In this document: in pieces, positions 1-9,856 of the stretch
Layout of the letters: the number at the start of each line of letters is the position of its first letter
Position numbering within the stretch: position 1 is the stretch's first letter
Source of the DNA: Delphinus delphis
Taxonomy: Eukaryota > Chordata > Mammalia > Artiodactyla > Delphinidae
Reading direction: 5' to 3'
DNA length: 64,000 nt
NCBI RefSeq assembly: GCF_949987515.2
Contig: NC_082693.1
Span: 17,976,994-18,040,993, forward strand
The notes under the pieces: model-generated
What the model saw: the letters and a program-made list of their open reading frames with translations, nothing else
What the model was told of the DNA's origin: nothing
Database searches by the model: none
Position numbers and translations under genes: made by a program

Positions 1-595
1 ACATTCTCTTATTCTTCACATCAGCTATTTCAAACCTCCCACATTTCCTGCAAACCCTGTGCCCTACTCTTATATCCAGTTATAATGAGGATCTTAGTTT
101 CTAGTTTCTAGAAAGTACTCTGATGATCGATAACTGTGCAGAAAACAAAACTCGCTGGGATGAAGTGGCCTAGGAAATATAAAGTTCTAAAGTTGTCTCC
201 AGTTCTAATATAAAACTGGACAGGGGGCCATAGGGGGAAAAAGTAAAATGCTAATACTGCATTGAGAGATTAATCTGTCAGGATGTTGCCAGAACGCAAT
301 TCATAGTTATTATGTAATTTGAAAACCTAAAGTGTATTTGTAAACTGAAAGAGAAAATTAAATGATTAGACAAATGTGTAGCTATGCATACCTTTACTGT
401 CCTGTCTGGTCATATCATGTGTATTTATGTTTACGGTTTGGAATTGGGTACAGGGTATCATGATGCCTCAGTCATAAGGTAATCTTTCTGGATAAATATC
501 TGCTTGTAACATTTCCACCCTAATGTGAAACTATGTAAGTCTGTGTGTGTTTAAATGTCTACGTTTAATAGAATAAGTGAGTAGGTTTCTACAGG
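1..595. other. No gene seen; unique non-coding DNA
   Basis: AT-rich sequence with no long frame and no recognisable repeat. If the sulfotransferase at 3314-8947 once continued, its later exons would lie here, in 800-3313, or before the window. I looked on the minus strand for the usual conserved blocks of those exons (the GSW region and the GDWK block) and did not find them. Confidence 0.5.
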
Positions 596-800
596 AAACT
601 TTAGCCATCACATAATTATAACCTCTAAATAATTCTACAAAATAGATAGTTTTGTTAGTCCTATTCTACATTAGGAATCTGAACCTCAGAACAGCTAAGC
701 TACTTGTCCAAAGCCATACAGGGAATAAAATAGAGTCAGGACTTCATCCCAGTTCTTCTTGTCTCCGTAGCCTGTTCTTTCTAATATATCATGTCATTTG
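596..800 (+). repeat. MIR SINE fossil
   Basis: The run 'GAACCTCAGAACAGCTAAGC', followed by 'CTTGTCCAAAGCCATACAGG' and 'AGAGTCAGGACTTCATCCCA', follows the order of the MIR core (gaaactgaggctcagag, aacttgcccaaggtcacacag, agccgggattcgaaccca). It is heavily diverged, as expected for an ancient mammalian SINE. Confidence 0.75.
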
Positions 801-1585
801 CACGTAACCCTCCCCTCAAATAGACACTGAAGAACATCCCTGACACTCAATCACATACATACAAACATCCCCTACCCCGCACACACAGGAAAACAAATAC
901 CCTATCTTATAAATAGTAAAAAGGGAAGCTACCACTCAAATAAATTTAACTAAAGCTTTAGCGGTTCAGTGACTATTCGTCTTGTGACACAGTTGGCCTA
1001 GATTGGATTACGTGACTGTAGAATACTTACAAGTCAAATCCCTATGAACTCAGCGAAGAAAGTGTGAAAGAATCATCTGAAATACTTTTTCTGACTACAC
1101 TCTGCCCTTCCCAGATATTCTGCCAGGACTCCTGACAATGGTAGCAAAGGTGGATGCTCTGTGGTCGCTAGTTTGCTTCCCTGCGTGTGGCCTGGGTTGT
1201 GGCTGCCCTCATAGACAAACACTCTCTACAACAGGAGCAGGCCCTAGTCAGACCATACCCAGAGGAAGCTTTGCCTTCCGGCACGACAAAATAATAGAGA
1301 TATCGCCAAAGGAGAGCTCATGCAGTGCTAAGGGGTGGTGAACCAGTCTGTAATAGTTGGAGATGAACACAGCTTTTCTTTTTTTGAGGAAAAGCAGACT
1401 CAAGATCTGTTTTTTAAAAAATAATTTATGTATTTAAACTCTGCTTATTCCAAAAATGGAATTGAGGCAGAGTGAGGCATGCTAACTATCTTCAAATATT
1501 TAGAAGGCGATCAGGTGGAAGATGAATTAATGATCGGGGACAGTTTTTTTGCTGGACGAGTTAAGGCACAGCGGTCAGAGCAAAG
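801..1585. other. No gene seen
   Basis: A 67-codon open frame at 1138-1341 (+) has no recognisable domain, and its GC content reflects local composition only. I see no splice-flanked exon and no repeat I can name. Confidence 0.45.
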
Positions 1586-1589
1586 ATTT

Positions 1590-1835
1590 TGGAGCTCACA
1601 CTTGAATTATATCTTGGCTCTCCTCCTTATTAGTTATGCATCTGTGGATAAGATATTTGGCGTCCCAAGGCCTGCATTCCCCTCACCTGTAAAGTGAGGA
1701 TAATAAGATCTACCTCATTTGTTCTAGTGAGGATGAAATGAGATCGTGTTTTCATAGCACTTAGCTGAATGGCTGTATCACATGGTACGTGCACAATCTA
1801 TATCACATGGTAAGATTTTTTAAAACATCTTAGCA
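1590..1835 (-). repeat. MIR-type SINE fossil (reverse orientation)
   Basis: 'CACCTGTAAAGTGAGGATAA' and 'TCTACCTCATTTG', then 'GAGGATGAAATGAGATCGTG' and 'CATAGCACTTAGCTGAATGG', match the reverse complement of the MIR 5' half (catctgtaaaatggggataataa, tacctacctcat, gaggattaaatgag, agcgcttag). Confidence 0.75.
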
Positions 1836-2135
1836 GTACCAATATTGAATGTGTTGCTTTGGGGCAAGAGGGAAGGGTGTGAACTTGTTGTCGAGGGTAA
1901 GAAGTTCAAGCTTAGCCTCTACAATTCCTGGGGATGTTGTAAAGGTGATTCAAACATCAGGTGGGTGTTTTAACCAGATGACCTTTAATATACCTGTCAT
2001 TTCTGAAATTTGATGGTTCTATCAAATATGTGCCATTAGATAGGGAGCAAAATAGAAAGAGGAGTTGAAACAGTGTGAGCACAGTATATTCTTCCTTAGG
2101 GATTACAGCAAAACAAAATATTAAACCCTGTAGCT

Positions 2136-2447
2136 GGGACTTCCCTGGTGGCGCAGTGGTTGAGAATCCGCCTGCCAATGCAGGGGACACGGGTTTGAGC
2201 CCCAGTCCGGGAAGATCCCACCTGCCACGGAGCAACTAAGCCCATGCGCCACAACTACTGGGCCCGCGTGCTGCAACTACTGACGCCCATGCACCTGGAG
2301 CTCGTGCTCCGCAACAAGAGAAGCCACTGCAATGAGAAACCTGCACACGGCAACGAAGAGTAGCCCCGGCTCGCCGCAACTAAAGAAAGTCTGCGCAGCA
2401 ACAAAGATCCAACGCAGCCAAAAATAAAAACAAACAAAAAAAAAAAC
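2136..2447 (+). mobile_element. tRNA-derived cetacean SINE (long CHR type)
   Basis: Begins 'GGGACTTCCCTGGTGGCGCA', carries the tRNA-like head with A-box and B-box regions ('GGTTTGAGCCCC'), then the 'CCACAACTACTG' internal units, 'GAAGAGTAGCCCC' and an A-rich tail. It lies in the interval downstream of sulfotransferase exon 3, in the plus orientation. Confidence 0.93.
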
Positions 2448-3313
2448 CCAGTTGCTGGTGAGTTTCCAATGTCCTCATGTTAAGGTTATGCTTGCTGTGG
2501 CCTCTCTTAAATTAACAAGTAAAAGCTTAACAATTTGCAAGTAAAACAGTGAAAGTAGCAATTAAGTCCAGTGAGAGATAAGATCCTCAAGGAACACACC
2601 ATTTCTAAATCATGTCTCTTCTAGATTCTGAATCATCTTGGTATATTATTTTTGTTTAATGAAAGCCTTGGGAATTCAGAAGAGTTTTTGTTTTGTTTTG
2701 TTTTCTGTAAGTGCTCCAGACACCACTGAGTCAGGGAAAAAAGAATAAATCCAAAGGTCACACATGGTGGCAGGCCCAGCATGTGCTGCGCAGCTCAATA
2801 AATGATGTATCACTGTGGTGTTTTCAGAATAAATTACTTTCTGCCAAGTGTTAAGATGGCAAATTCTTTGTTATAATTGGGGAATTGGGTGTGTGTGTGT
2901 GTACTGTTTGACTTGTTTTATTTTCTGTGCAGGTATATATAAGGCATGTTTCAAACTACCTGTCTAGCTTTCAGCTGTATCTCACTGTACTCTAATCAGT
3001 GAATAATTACTTCACTGAAAAGACTGATGGTATATGAAAAAAAGAAATGCTTGATCAGAATTAATCTGTTCTGAAGACATTAAAACCAGCTAATAAGTCA
3101 TTGCTCTTATGTACTTACTACCCATTGGTGATTAGAAAAACTGTGAGGGAGCAAAGTGAGAAAGAATTTGCTTAGAAGAAGCAAAAGAATAATCTATTCA
3201 AATCTATTTCTGAAAATAGGCAGTTAGGATTCATTTGAACTTTTGGAAAATGCTTTCATTTTGGGCAGAAATATTCCCTGTATATTATGAATAAAAATCA
3301 TTGTTGTATTTAT
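2448..3313. other. No gene seen; sequence after sulfotransferase exon 3
   Basis: Reading the minus strand, this would be the intron after the exon at 3314-3440. It holds a short (GT)n at about 2889-2902 and AT-rich DNA. I found no exon corresponding to the next sulfotransferase segment. Confidence 0.5.
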
Positions 3314-3440
3314 CATCTCCTCTTAGGAACAGCTCAAACAATTCATGCCACGTTTCAATGCCAGGGAGATTAGGGTTCTCTCTGTAGTAGTGGAAGAGCG
3401 AAACAGCTGTATCTTTTGGATTCCTAGTGATGTAGATAAT
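3314..3440 (-). pseudogene. SULT6B2: Sulfotransferase exon 3 (RNPKD motif), donor lost
   Basis: The acceptor is TTTTTTTAACAG at 3441, after a T-rich tract. The exon is 127 nt and opens in phase 0, matching exon 2. It reads 'IIYITRNPKDTAVSLFHYYR', then 'ENPNLPGIETWHELFELFLR' and G-D. RNPKDTAVS carries the Arg and Ser that bind the 3'-phosphate of PAPS, and the acidic/aromatic stretch after it fits the family. The frame is open throughout. By family convention the exon should end GGAGATG|GT, but the DNA reads GGAGATG|AT at 3313-3312, so the +1 donor base is A. That would normally abolish splicing. No alternative GT donor in the next few bases preserves the phase. Confidence 0.85.
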
Positions 3441-3584
3441 CTGTTAAAAAAATATATCCATTTATTTTTGGAGGGAAATAGCCCCAACACAAAACATTTC
3501 CTAAAAGAAAGTAGCAGCCAAACTCACCTGTGCAAGTCACAACTTTTTGGTAGCTTCAGCTGATTATTAAACACAGACTTAGAC

Positions 3585-3757
3585 CAGTGTTTCTCAAACC
3601 TTAAGGTGCAAAAGGTGCACAAAAATCACCAGGGGATCTTGTTAAAATGTAGATTCTCATTCCGAAGTTCCAGGATGAGGCCTGGCATTCTGCATTTCTA
3701 ACAAGCTCCCAGGCGATGTTGATGCTGCCAGCCCACTGACCACACTTTTTGAATTTA
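3585..3757. repeat. hAT-Charlie (MER5-like) DNA transposon fossil
   Basis: Opens 'CAGTGTTTCTCAAACC', continues 'AAAATCACCAGGGGATCTTG', 'CATTCTGCATTTCTAACAAG' and 'CTCCCAGGCGATGTTGATGC', and closes 'GACCACACTTTTTG'. Both the order and the CAGTG...TTCTCAAAC terminal repeat are those of non-autonomous hAT elements. I do not assign the exact MER subfamily. Confidence 0.75.
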
Positions 3758-4015
3758 TGTGACAAAATTTGTAGTAATATTTTAGGGGCAGACTTGGAGA
3801 GACCCTACTCATTTGAAGGACGAGATTAATTTTTTAATATCCATGTATTACAAAACATGATTTACATACAAGAAGATTTCTTACAAATTGTTCATATTTA
3901 TAGGAAGAAGAATGCTTTGGAATTCCTTTTTGTACAATTTGATCCTCCAAAGAGCAGGGAATCTGTGATACCCTCCCACTTTATACAAATACTGCAACTG
4001 CAAGTTAATTTGATT

Positions 4016-4270
4016 CAATAAATATTAATTTAGTACCTATTATATACCAGGTAGTGTGCAGTGTTCCAGAGGCAAGGAATAATGAGCAAGACAGAAATGA
4101 TTCCAGCCCTCTCAAAACTTGCAGTCAAGTGAGGGAAGCAGATAATTAAACACACTCTTGACAGTGCAGTGTTACGAAGGCTATAACAGCGAAGTACAGA
4201 GAGCTTTAGGAGCATGTAAGAAACCTCTGGAAACCAGTGTGAGAAGTCTGGATGTAACAGGACTGTCCTC
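4016..4270 (+). repeat. Ancient mammalian interspersed repeat (family unsure)
   Basis: 'TTTAGTACCTATTATATACC' and 'AGGTAGTGTGCAGTGTTCCA', then 'AATGAGCAAGACAGAAATGA' and 'CCCTCTCAAAACTTGCAGTC', follow the widespread 'cctactatgtgccaggcactg ... aataagacacggtccctgccctc' repeat pattern. It is too diverged to name. Confidence 0.55.
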
Positions 4271-4845
4271 AATCATGGTCAGCATCGCTTGAGTACCAGA
4301 TACTCTACTTGCTTTTTAAGTGAAAATCAAGGTGGACGCATTTTACTTAGATAAGGAGGTTTTCACTGAGTCATTTTTAATACATATCTTTCCCTACTGT
4401 GTTCACAGTCCAGGTTGTGACCCTAATGCACAGCATCTGCTGCTCTTTACTTGAAAGATACACAAAGACCATGACACGTAGGAATGAAGAGCCACCTTTA
4501 ACCCCACCATTATCTTCTCTTCATCCCAAGAGATAATTGTGGAGTAACCCAGCACCTCAGGCTTCCTCTAAATGCCCTAAGCTTCCTGAGCAGATCCACA
4601 AAACCCCAAGGCCCAGAGATGACAGTTTAAAAATCCACTGCCTTAACAAAAAGGAATAAACGGCCAAATTTTAAACCTTAGACATCCAGATGGAGACTTT
4701 TTTTTTTTGGTAGAGAGAAGAATTTTTTAGGGCCTTTGGAGAACCCTCCCTCAAAGCTGCATGTCAGTACGATCCAGTGGGAAGGGCAGCACAACCCATT
4801 AACACATATTTTACCAAAAGAGGTTAAAAGAATGTGTTCTGTAAC
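4271..4845. other. No gene seen; unique intronic-type DNA
   Basis: No frame of interest and no clear repeat, apart from a short poly-T at about 4698-4709. Confidence 0.5.
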
Positions 4846-5147
4846 TATGCATGGTGACGAATGTTAAGTAGACAGTGTGGTGATAGTTTCGCAATACACA
4901 TGAATATGGAATCACTATGTCATACATCTGAAACTAATATACTGTTATATGTCAATTACACTCAATAAACACGCAGATGTAGAGAACAAGGTATGGACAC
5001 CAAGGGAGGTGGGGAAAGCGGTGGGGGCGTGATGGGATGAATTGGGAGATTGGGATTGACATATATACACTAATATGTATAAAATAGATAACTAATAAGA
5101 ACCTGCTGTATAAAAAAATAAATAAAATTAAATTAAAAAAAAACCAC
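4846..5147 (+). mobile_element. Two L1 3' ends, joined
   Basis: The first piece (about 4846-4968) has 'GGAATCACTATGTCATACAT' and 'CTGAAACTAATATACTGTTA', and ends 'CACTCAATAAAC'. The second (about 4969-5147) has 'GGTATGGACACCAAGGGAGG', 'GACATATATACACTAATATG' and 'CCTGCTGTATAAAAAAATAA', with an A-rich tail. Both are L1 3' UTR patterns of different ages. Confidence 0.7.
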
Positions 5148-6274
5148 ACACACACATCAAGGATGTACTCTAAGAAACTGTAAGAAACATTAGGGGGAGG
5201 TTGAGGGATATGAAGGGAAGGCAGAATAGTACTCTGGAGAAAAAATTAAATATTAACTAAATATTTAAAAAATTAAATTTTTTTAAAAATTAAAATTCTA
5301 TTTAAAAAATTAAATATTAACTTATCATGAAATGAGCTGAAAACATAAATTTCACATAAGAAAGTTGGGAAACATTATTAAAGGAGAGACAAAGGTTAGA
5401 AATAAAATATAGGAGGCCAAGTAGGGTCAAGAGCTGATAGGGAAAGATCGGAGGAGGAACTTACTCTCTGACTGGCCCTCCTGGGGCATTTAAGGCTTGT
5501 CCATCCCCCAAGCTCTCAGGGCGTGGCCATCAACAAGAGGGGACAGGTCATCCTCTAGGGAGACCAAGGGCAACCAGACAGTGTCAGTCCCCATTAAGGG
5601 TCACACTGAAATGATTGTACCTTCAGGCTGTACTGTTAGTGTGGTGGTTTTAAGACACACCCTAACCTATCTGAGTTTCTTTACTTATAAGAGGAAAAAT
5701 ACCTACTCTTGTCATTGTTGTAATGTTTATAAAGCACAGCTTAATCCCTGGTAGCATTTTTTATCAGTTTTACTGTATTGCCCTGAGTAAGGGTAATTGA
5801 GCTTATCAGACTCCTTTCCTCCCCAAATCTCTCTCTCCTTGTCTTAGGGACAGTCTGTTTGAAATGAAGATGCTCCGTTGAGTCAAAATGTACTCAGGTT
5901 AGTATACTTTCACCTGTTCTGATAGATTTGCTTGGGATAAAAACAAAACTTCACGGCATTTGCCTCTCATTGTGTCTACTTTATTTGGGTGGAAGAGTAG
6001 ATATGATGCACGTGGAAACACTGTGGTCGCAGAGTTATAATCATCAGAAGATCTGCTTCAATTTATGCACATTTGGTAGGGTTTTTTTTGTTTTTCTGGG
6101 AATATGGCTGACATTGTATAAAGAGCCTTCATTACTGGGAAATTGTTCACAGTGGACACATGTATCTTGCCTTTGCTTTACAAATATTATTCTCTTTTTT
6201 TTCTGATCATGCATTTCTCCATGAAAACAAATTTGAATAAGAAGTATATGAAGATAGAGATATTCTTTAAAATT
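5148..6274. other. No gene seen; includes AT-rich low-complexity DNA
   Basis: 5245-5325 is built of AAATATT, TTAAAAA and AAATTAAA words. At about 5655-5755 there is a weak MIR-like stretch in reverse orientation ('CTTACTTATAAGAGGAAAAA'). Several short frames (for example 5497-5754 and 5928-6206) show no domain. Confidence 0.45.
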
Positions 6275-6285
6275 AGAAGTAACTT

Positions 6286-6586
6286 CTTTGGTTTTTTTTT
6301 GGCTCTGTTGGGTCTTCGTTGCTGCACGCAGGCTTTCTCTAGTTGCGGCGAGCGGGGGCTACTCTTCCTTGTGGTGTCCGGGCTTCTCATTGCCGTGGCT
6401 TCTCCTGTTGTGGAGCACAGGCTCTAGGCGCGCGGGCTTCAGTAGTTGCAACACGTGGGCTCAGTAGTTGTGGTGCACTGGCTTAGCTGCTCCACGGCAT
6501 GTGGGATCTTCCCAGACCAGGGCTCAAACCTGTGTCCCCTGCATTGGCAGGCAGATTCTTAACCTCCGCACCACCAGGGAAGTCCC
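6286..6586 (-). mobile_element. tRNA-derived cetacean SINE with 11-bp target duplication
   Basis: Poly-T, then 'GGGTCTTCGTTGCTGCACGC' and the SINE body, ending 'CCACCAGGGAAGTCCC', the reverse complement of the SINE head. AGAAGTAACTT occurs at 6275-6285 and again at 6587-6597 as the target-site duplication. It lies below exon 2, in the intron between exons 2 and 3 of the sulfotransferase. The 94-codon open frame across it is a SINE frame, not a gene. Confidence 0.93.
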
Positions 6587-6869
6587 AGAAGTAACTTAAA
6601 ATAATAATGTGGGGACTTTAAAAACGGCTTGAGGTAAATATTCTTTAGTGTTTTATATTATAGTTTTATTTTTTCTTTTCCTATATAATCTTTTGCAAAA
6701 ATTATAGATAAAATAATTAAAATAAAATTATTAAGGCAGTTTTTCTTTCTCTAGACATCAATATTTAAAGTAAAATGACTCAAACCAGATTCAGAATAGA
6801 ATAAGACATTGTCTAGCGTAATTACAGTTGACATACTGATTCAGATTTCTTTCATTACTGAAAGATAAT

Positions 6870-7094
6870 AATTTTTTATGAGCTAGATACTGTGGTAACA
6901 CCTATACACTCATTATCTTGTTTCATCTTCATCACACTATATGAGATGAATATTATCCCTGTATTAAATGAGGAAACCAAAGCTCAGAGAGCATCAGCAA
7001 TTTTCAAAGGTCATATAGCTTGAAAGTGACACAGCAAGAATCCAAGTGCAGGTTTGTGTAACCCTGAGCCCCTGCCCTTAACCACTGAACTTAC
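6870..7094 (+). repeat. MIR SINE fossil abutting a splice donor
   Basis: 'GATGAATATTATCCCTGTAT', 'AATGAGGAAACCAAAGCTCA' and 'GCCCTTAACCACTGAAC' match MIR in order. Its far end touches the first intronic bases (GTAAGTTCAGTGG on the minus strand) of the donor following exon 2 at 7095. Confidence 0.75.
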
Positions 7095-7276
7095 CTTGCA
7101 TTGTTTTTCTTTAATATTCATTGGTAGCACGTTGTAGTTCAAATGCGGTGGGATAACTCTTCTCACAGTACATTTTTAGCTCTTCAAATTTAGAAATGTC
7201 TCCCAATTCAATAGAGGTGTTAGGGTTATTCTAGCCTTGGTAATATTCTCAATGGTTTTTGCAATCCAGTGAGTGC
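7095..7276 (-). pseudogene. SULT6B2: Sulfotransferase exon 2, frameshifted with in-frame stop
   Basis: The acceptor is TTATGAAG|GC at 7277/7276 and the donor is TGCAAG|GTAAGT at 7095/7094. The exon is 182 nt and completes Gly then reads 'THWIAKTIENITKARITLTP', as expected right after YPKSG. In that frame a TAA falls at 7176-7178. The middle instead reads sensibly in another frame as 'IELGDISKFEELK', and the first frame returns with 'RRVIPPHLNYNVLPMNIKEK'. This implies one indel near 7211-7217 and a second near 7158-7166, together a multiple of three. The HLNYN His is at the catalytic position of the family. The donor's intronic bases adjoin a MIR. Strict translation stops after about 81 residues. 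Confidence 0.83.
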
Positions 7277-8802
7277 CTTCATAAGAAAATAAAATGAAAT
7301 GTATTTTATAATTAAGTGATACTTGAAATGAATATAGAAAATTAGTATGAGGTTATAAAAGCAATGAATGCATTAATTTTATTATAAATAGTTATCACCT
7401 CTTGACACCAATTGAAACCTGTTGAAACCTTTGAGATGTTAATTCACTTTACAGGAGGAATCACATTTTAAAGAGCATGAAGAGTTATGAAAATTGTATA
7501 TACTGTTTCCTCAGCTTGAAATACTCTTCTATGTTACCACTCACTTCTAGTACCTTCTCTAATTCACAAACACACAGATCTTTTTCATTCACGATTCCTA
7601 CCGGTCCTGCAAGCTCATGCTGTATTAAAATCTGTCTTCTGAATCCCCACTCCCCTCTCAGAATTGCTCTCTCTTTCTGTCCCTTGGAAGCAGCACACAC
7701 CAGAAGAGAGTTGCCACTGCTTGCATTCATGTCGGTCTCCCTATTTCCCCCTTGAATATAGACACAGAATCTTATCTTTGTTTGTATGCAAATACAGAGT
7801 AGTTGCACAAACAAAGCATTTGAACAATGAACGAATGCCATATTCAAATGTCATGGAGATGCATACCTACTACCATGAAGTCTGGAAGAAATATCACTTT
7901 ATGTTTACCTAAAGCAAATGAAGATATGCTCCAGTGCTATAGACTATAGTAAATTGGAGCGAAGAGGTAGAAGTTTGGCTGGGAGGGTGTTTCACTAATT
8001 TGAAAGCAATGCCCATAAAGGGTTTAAATGAGGCCTAGTTTCCATTTATCTCATTGTAAGTCCAATTAGATACAATATCAACAAATTTACAATTGACTAA
8101 ATATTTAAACAGTGCTCTCTTTAACACTATATGTTTTAAATTTAAGAAAATTTTAGATTATAATGTTAATAAGTCTTAAATATGTATAATTATAATAGTC
8201 ATATAAATGTGACTCATATAGTAGTGATATTTGCATTATTTTAATTAAACATACTGATTTATTCTGATGAAGAAGAAAGAATACACAGCTTTGTGTTGTT
8301 GAAAGGGACCTCCTGGCAACTAGTGGAAGATGTCAATTTATAGGCACCAGTACTTCCAGTGGAAGCCTTAAATATGGTTGTTTGTATATGGTATAAATTA
8401 GCCACCTGTTCTTATCAGCCCAGAAGAAAACAATTATTTATAAATCAATCATTAAGTACAAATTGAACAAAAACTATTTATTTATCACTATGCCTGGCTC
8501 AAAGTATGAAGAGAATTCATAATGTTATAGATATTATGCTTATTATATGTATTAACATCTGTATGCCTTCATGAATAAAATAGAAACGAAAGTGTAGTAA
8601 AGCTCTAATTTCTCCAGTTGAATTTTCTCAAAGCACATCTTTTGGCTTTCTAATGTCAAGATTTTTCTTTAAAATAAGCATTTAAGGTACTCTAATTTCC
8701 TGTGGAAAAATTCTGAAAAATAAATGTTTGATAAAATTTATTATTATGTGTATTATTATTATTGTTTTTCTACATTATAAAATATATTAAAATAAGCTTT
8801 AC
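7277..8802. other. Intron 1 of the SULT6B-type gene; nothing else identified
   Basis: AT-rich DNA. A 120-codon minus frame at 7485-7847 and two plus frames overlap each other but show no domain, so I take them as chance. Confidence 0.5.
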
Positions 8803-8947
8803 CAGATTTTGGATAGGACACCAGAAACACATCATCTTCTCTTGTCTCAGAAGAATCCAGGGAATTTAAAAGTTCTTCTGAAGACATGGTAGAAAAGAGG
8901 ATTCCCTTGAATTTATGAAGAACACTTGACTGGCTCTCGGATGTCAT
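8803..8947 (-). pseudogene. SULT6B2: Sulfotransferase exon 1 (start codon to PAPS loop)
   Basis: The ATG is at 8945-8947 with A at -3. The exon encodes 48 residues plus one base: a short polar N-terminus, 'HKFKGILFSTM', 'SSEELLNSLDSSETREDDVF' and the loop 'LVSYPKSG'. YPKSG is the 5'-phosphosulfate-binding loop of PAPS-dependent sulfotransferases, preceded as usual by an acidic E-D-D stretch. The donor is TCTG|GTAAAG, so the exon ends in phase 1 and splits the Gly codon. Exon 2 supplies the matching two bases. No lesion is visible in this exon. Residues printed by reading on past the donor are intronic. Confidence 0.85.
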
Positions 8948-9841
8948 GTTTCATCAAATCAATCAAAAAGTATTTACCAAACACTAACTTTACACAAGGC
9001 ACAGAGCAAGGGTTGTCCTTGATTTTAATCCTAGCTCACTGGCAATGTAACCACTGAGCTGATATTCCAATCAGAGGAACATATATATACCTTTTGCAAT
9101 TCTTCACAAGAGTAATTTTTAAATGATAACTGAGCCAAAGGCTACTGTGAAGATGATGTTATCTGAATTTTGCTGACAACACATGTTACAAAATATTCCC
9201 TCCAACTTGACTCAGATAGTTTACATACACAGCTATCAAGTTATCAGAGTGTTATCATTATATTAAGGGACTAAGGTTCATCAAATCCTTTGTCCTAAAT
9301 AAGGAGAGACTTTTAGTGGCTATATGGATTATATCATTGTGGAAGTGACTGGAAAAATTGAGCTTCTTCTGGCTAATATTAACACACAGTAGAGGAAGCA
9401 GCTAGTATTGCATTTCAGGAAGAAAAGAGGAATGGAGTAAGAAAATATAAATTTTTCTAGGAATTGGCAGATAAATTTGTGACTAAATATAAACCCCACA
9501 GGAAATACTTTAAATAAAAAGTACAAAAGATAATATGGGAATCAGGAAACCCAAGCAAAAAACAAACAAACAAAAATCTTGAGCTTTGATGTACACAGGA
9601 AGTTTTCTGGTTGAACTAATAAACTCTTGTTTGAGTCATTCTTAGCTTCTGTCACCAATATTGTTATATTCTGGATTGAATTAGATATAGCAATGAAGTG
9701 CCCAGTTACTTCAATGAACCACATTTGAATCTTTTTTGTTTGCTCGTCTAAACATTAAAAAGAAATGCACACCAACAAAGAAATAATCAGCATTTTAGTT
9801 GAGCACAAAAAAGTAGAGGTCAATTGTCAAAGAACTAATTG
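8948..9841. other. 5' flank of the sulfotransferase gene; no gene seen
   Basis: Unique-looking DNA up to the L1 target-site duplication at 9842-9856. Short minus frames at 9329-9526 and 9542-9724 have no recognisable content. Confidence 0.45.
9079..9093 (-). promoter_or_regulatory. Possible TATA-like element upstream of sulfotransferase exon 1
   Basis: The minus strand reads GGTATATATATGTT about 135 bp upstream of the ATG at 8947. An ATTGG motif (CCAAT on the plus strand, about 9068) is close by, but on the gene side of the TATA. This is only sequence resemblance, and AT-rich intergenic DNA gives such motifs by chance. Confidence 0.2.
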
Positions 9842-9856
9842 AAGAAGATAAAAATG

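Larger units (their letters stand above)
3314..8947 (-). pseudogene. SULT6B2: SULT6B-type cytosolic sulfotransferase, first three exons, decayed
   Basis: Cytosolic sulfotransferases move sulfonate from PAPS to small hydroxyl or amine substrates. Three minus-strand exons (8803-8947, 7095-7276, 3314-3440) join in compatible phases and read as the N-terminal half of this family. They contain YPKSG-THW (PAPS loop), an HLNYN block carrying the likely catalytic His, and RNPKDTAVS (3'-phosphate binding). Exon 3 is 127 nt, the usual size of that exon in SULT genes. Two lesions argue against function: frameshifts with a stop in exon 2, and AT instead of GT at the exon 3 donor. Later exons were not found. 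SULT6B2 is my best name because of wording similar to SULT6B proteins and because mouse Sult6b2 neighbours St8sia1 (memory). SULT6B1-like or SULT3-like is possible. Confidence 0.8.

Noticed and set aside
3890..3935. A minus-strand 'RNSKA' reading, considered as a sulfotransferase RNPKD motif
   Set aside because: Surrounding residues do not match the family and a true RNPKDTAVS exon lies at 3314-3440.
7485..7847. A 120-codon minus frame in sulfotransferase intron 1
   Set aside because: It is between exon 1 and exon 2 with no splice sites, no domain and overlaps other frames on both strands.
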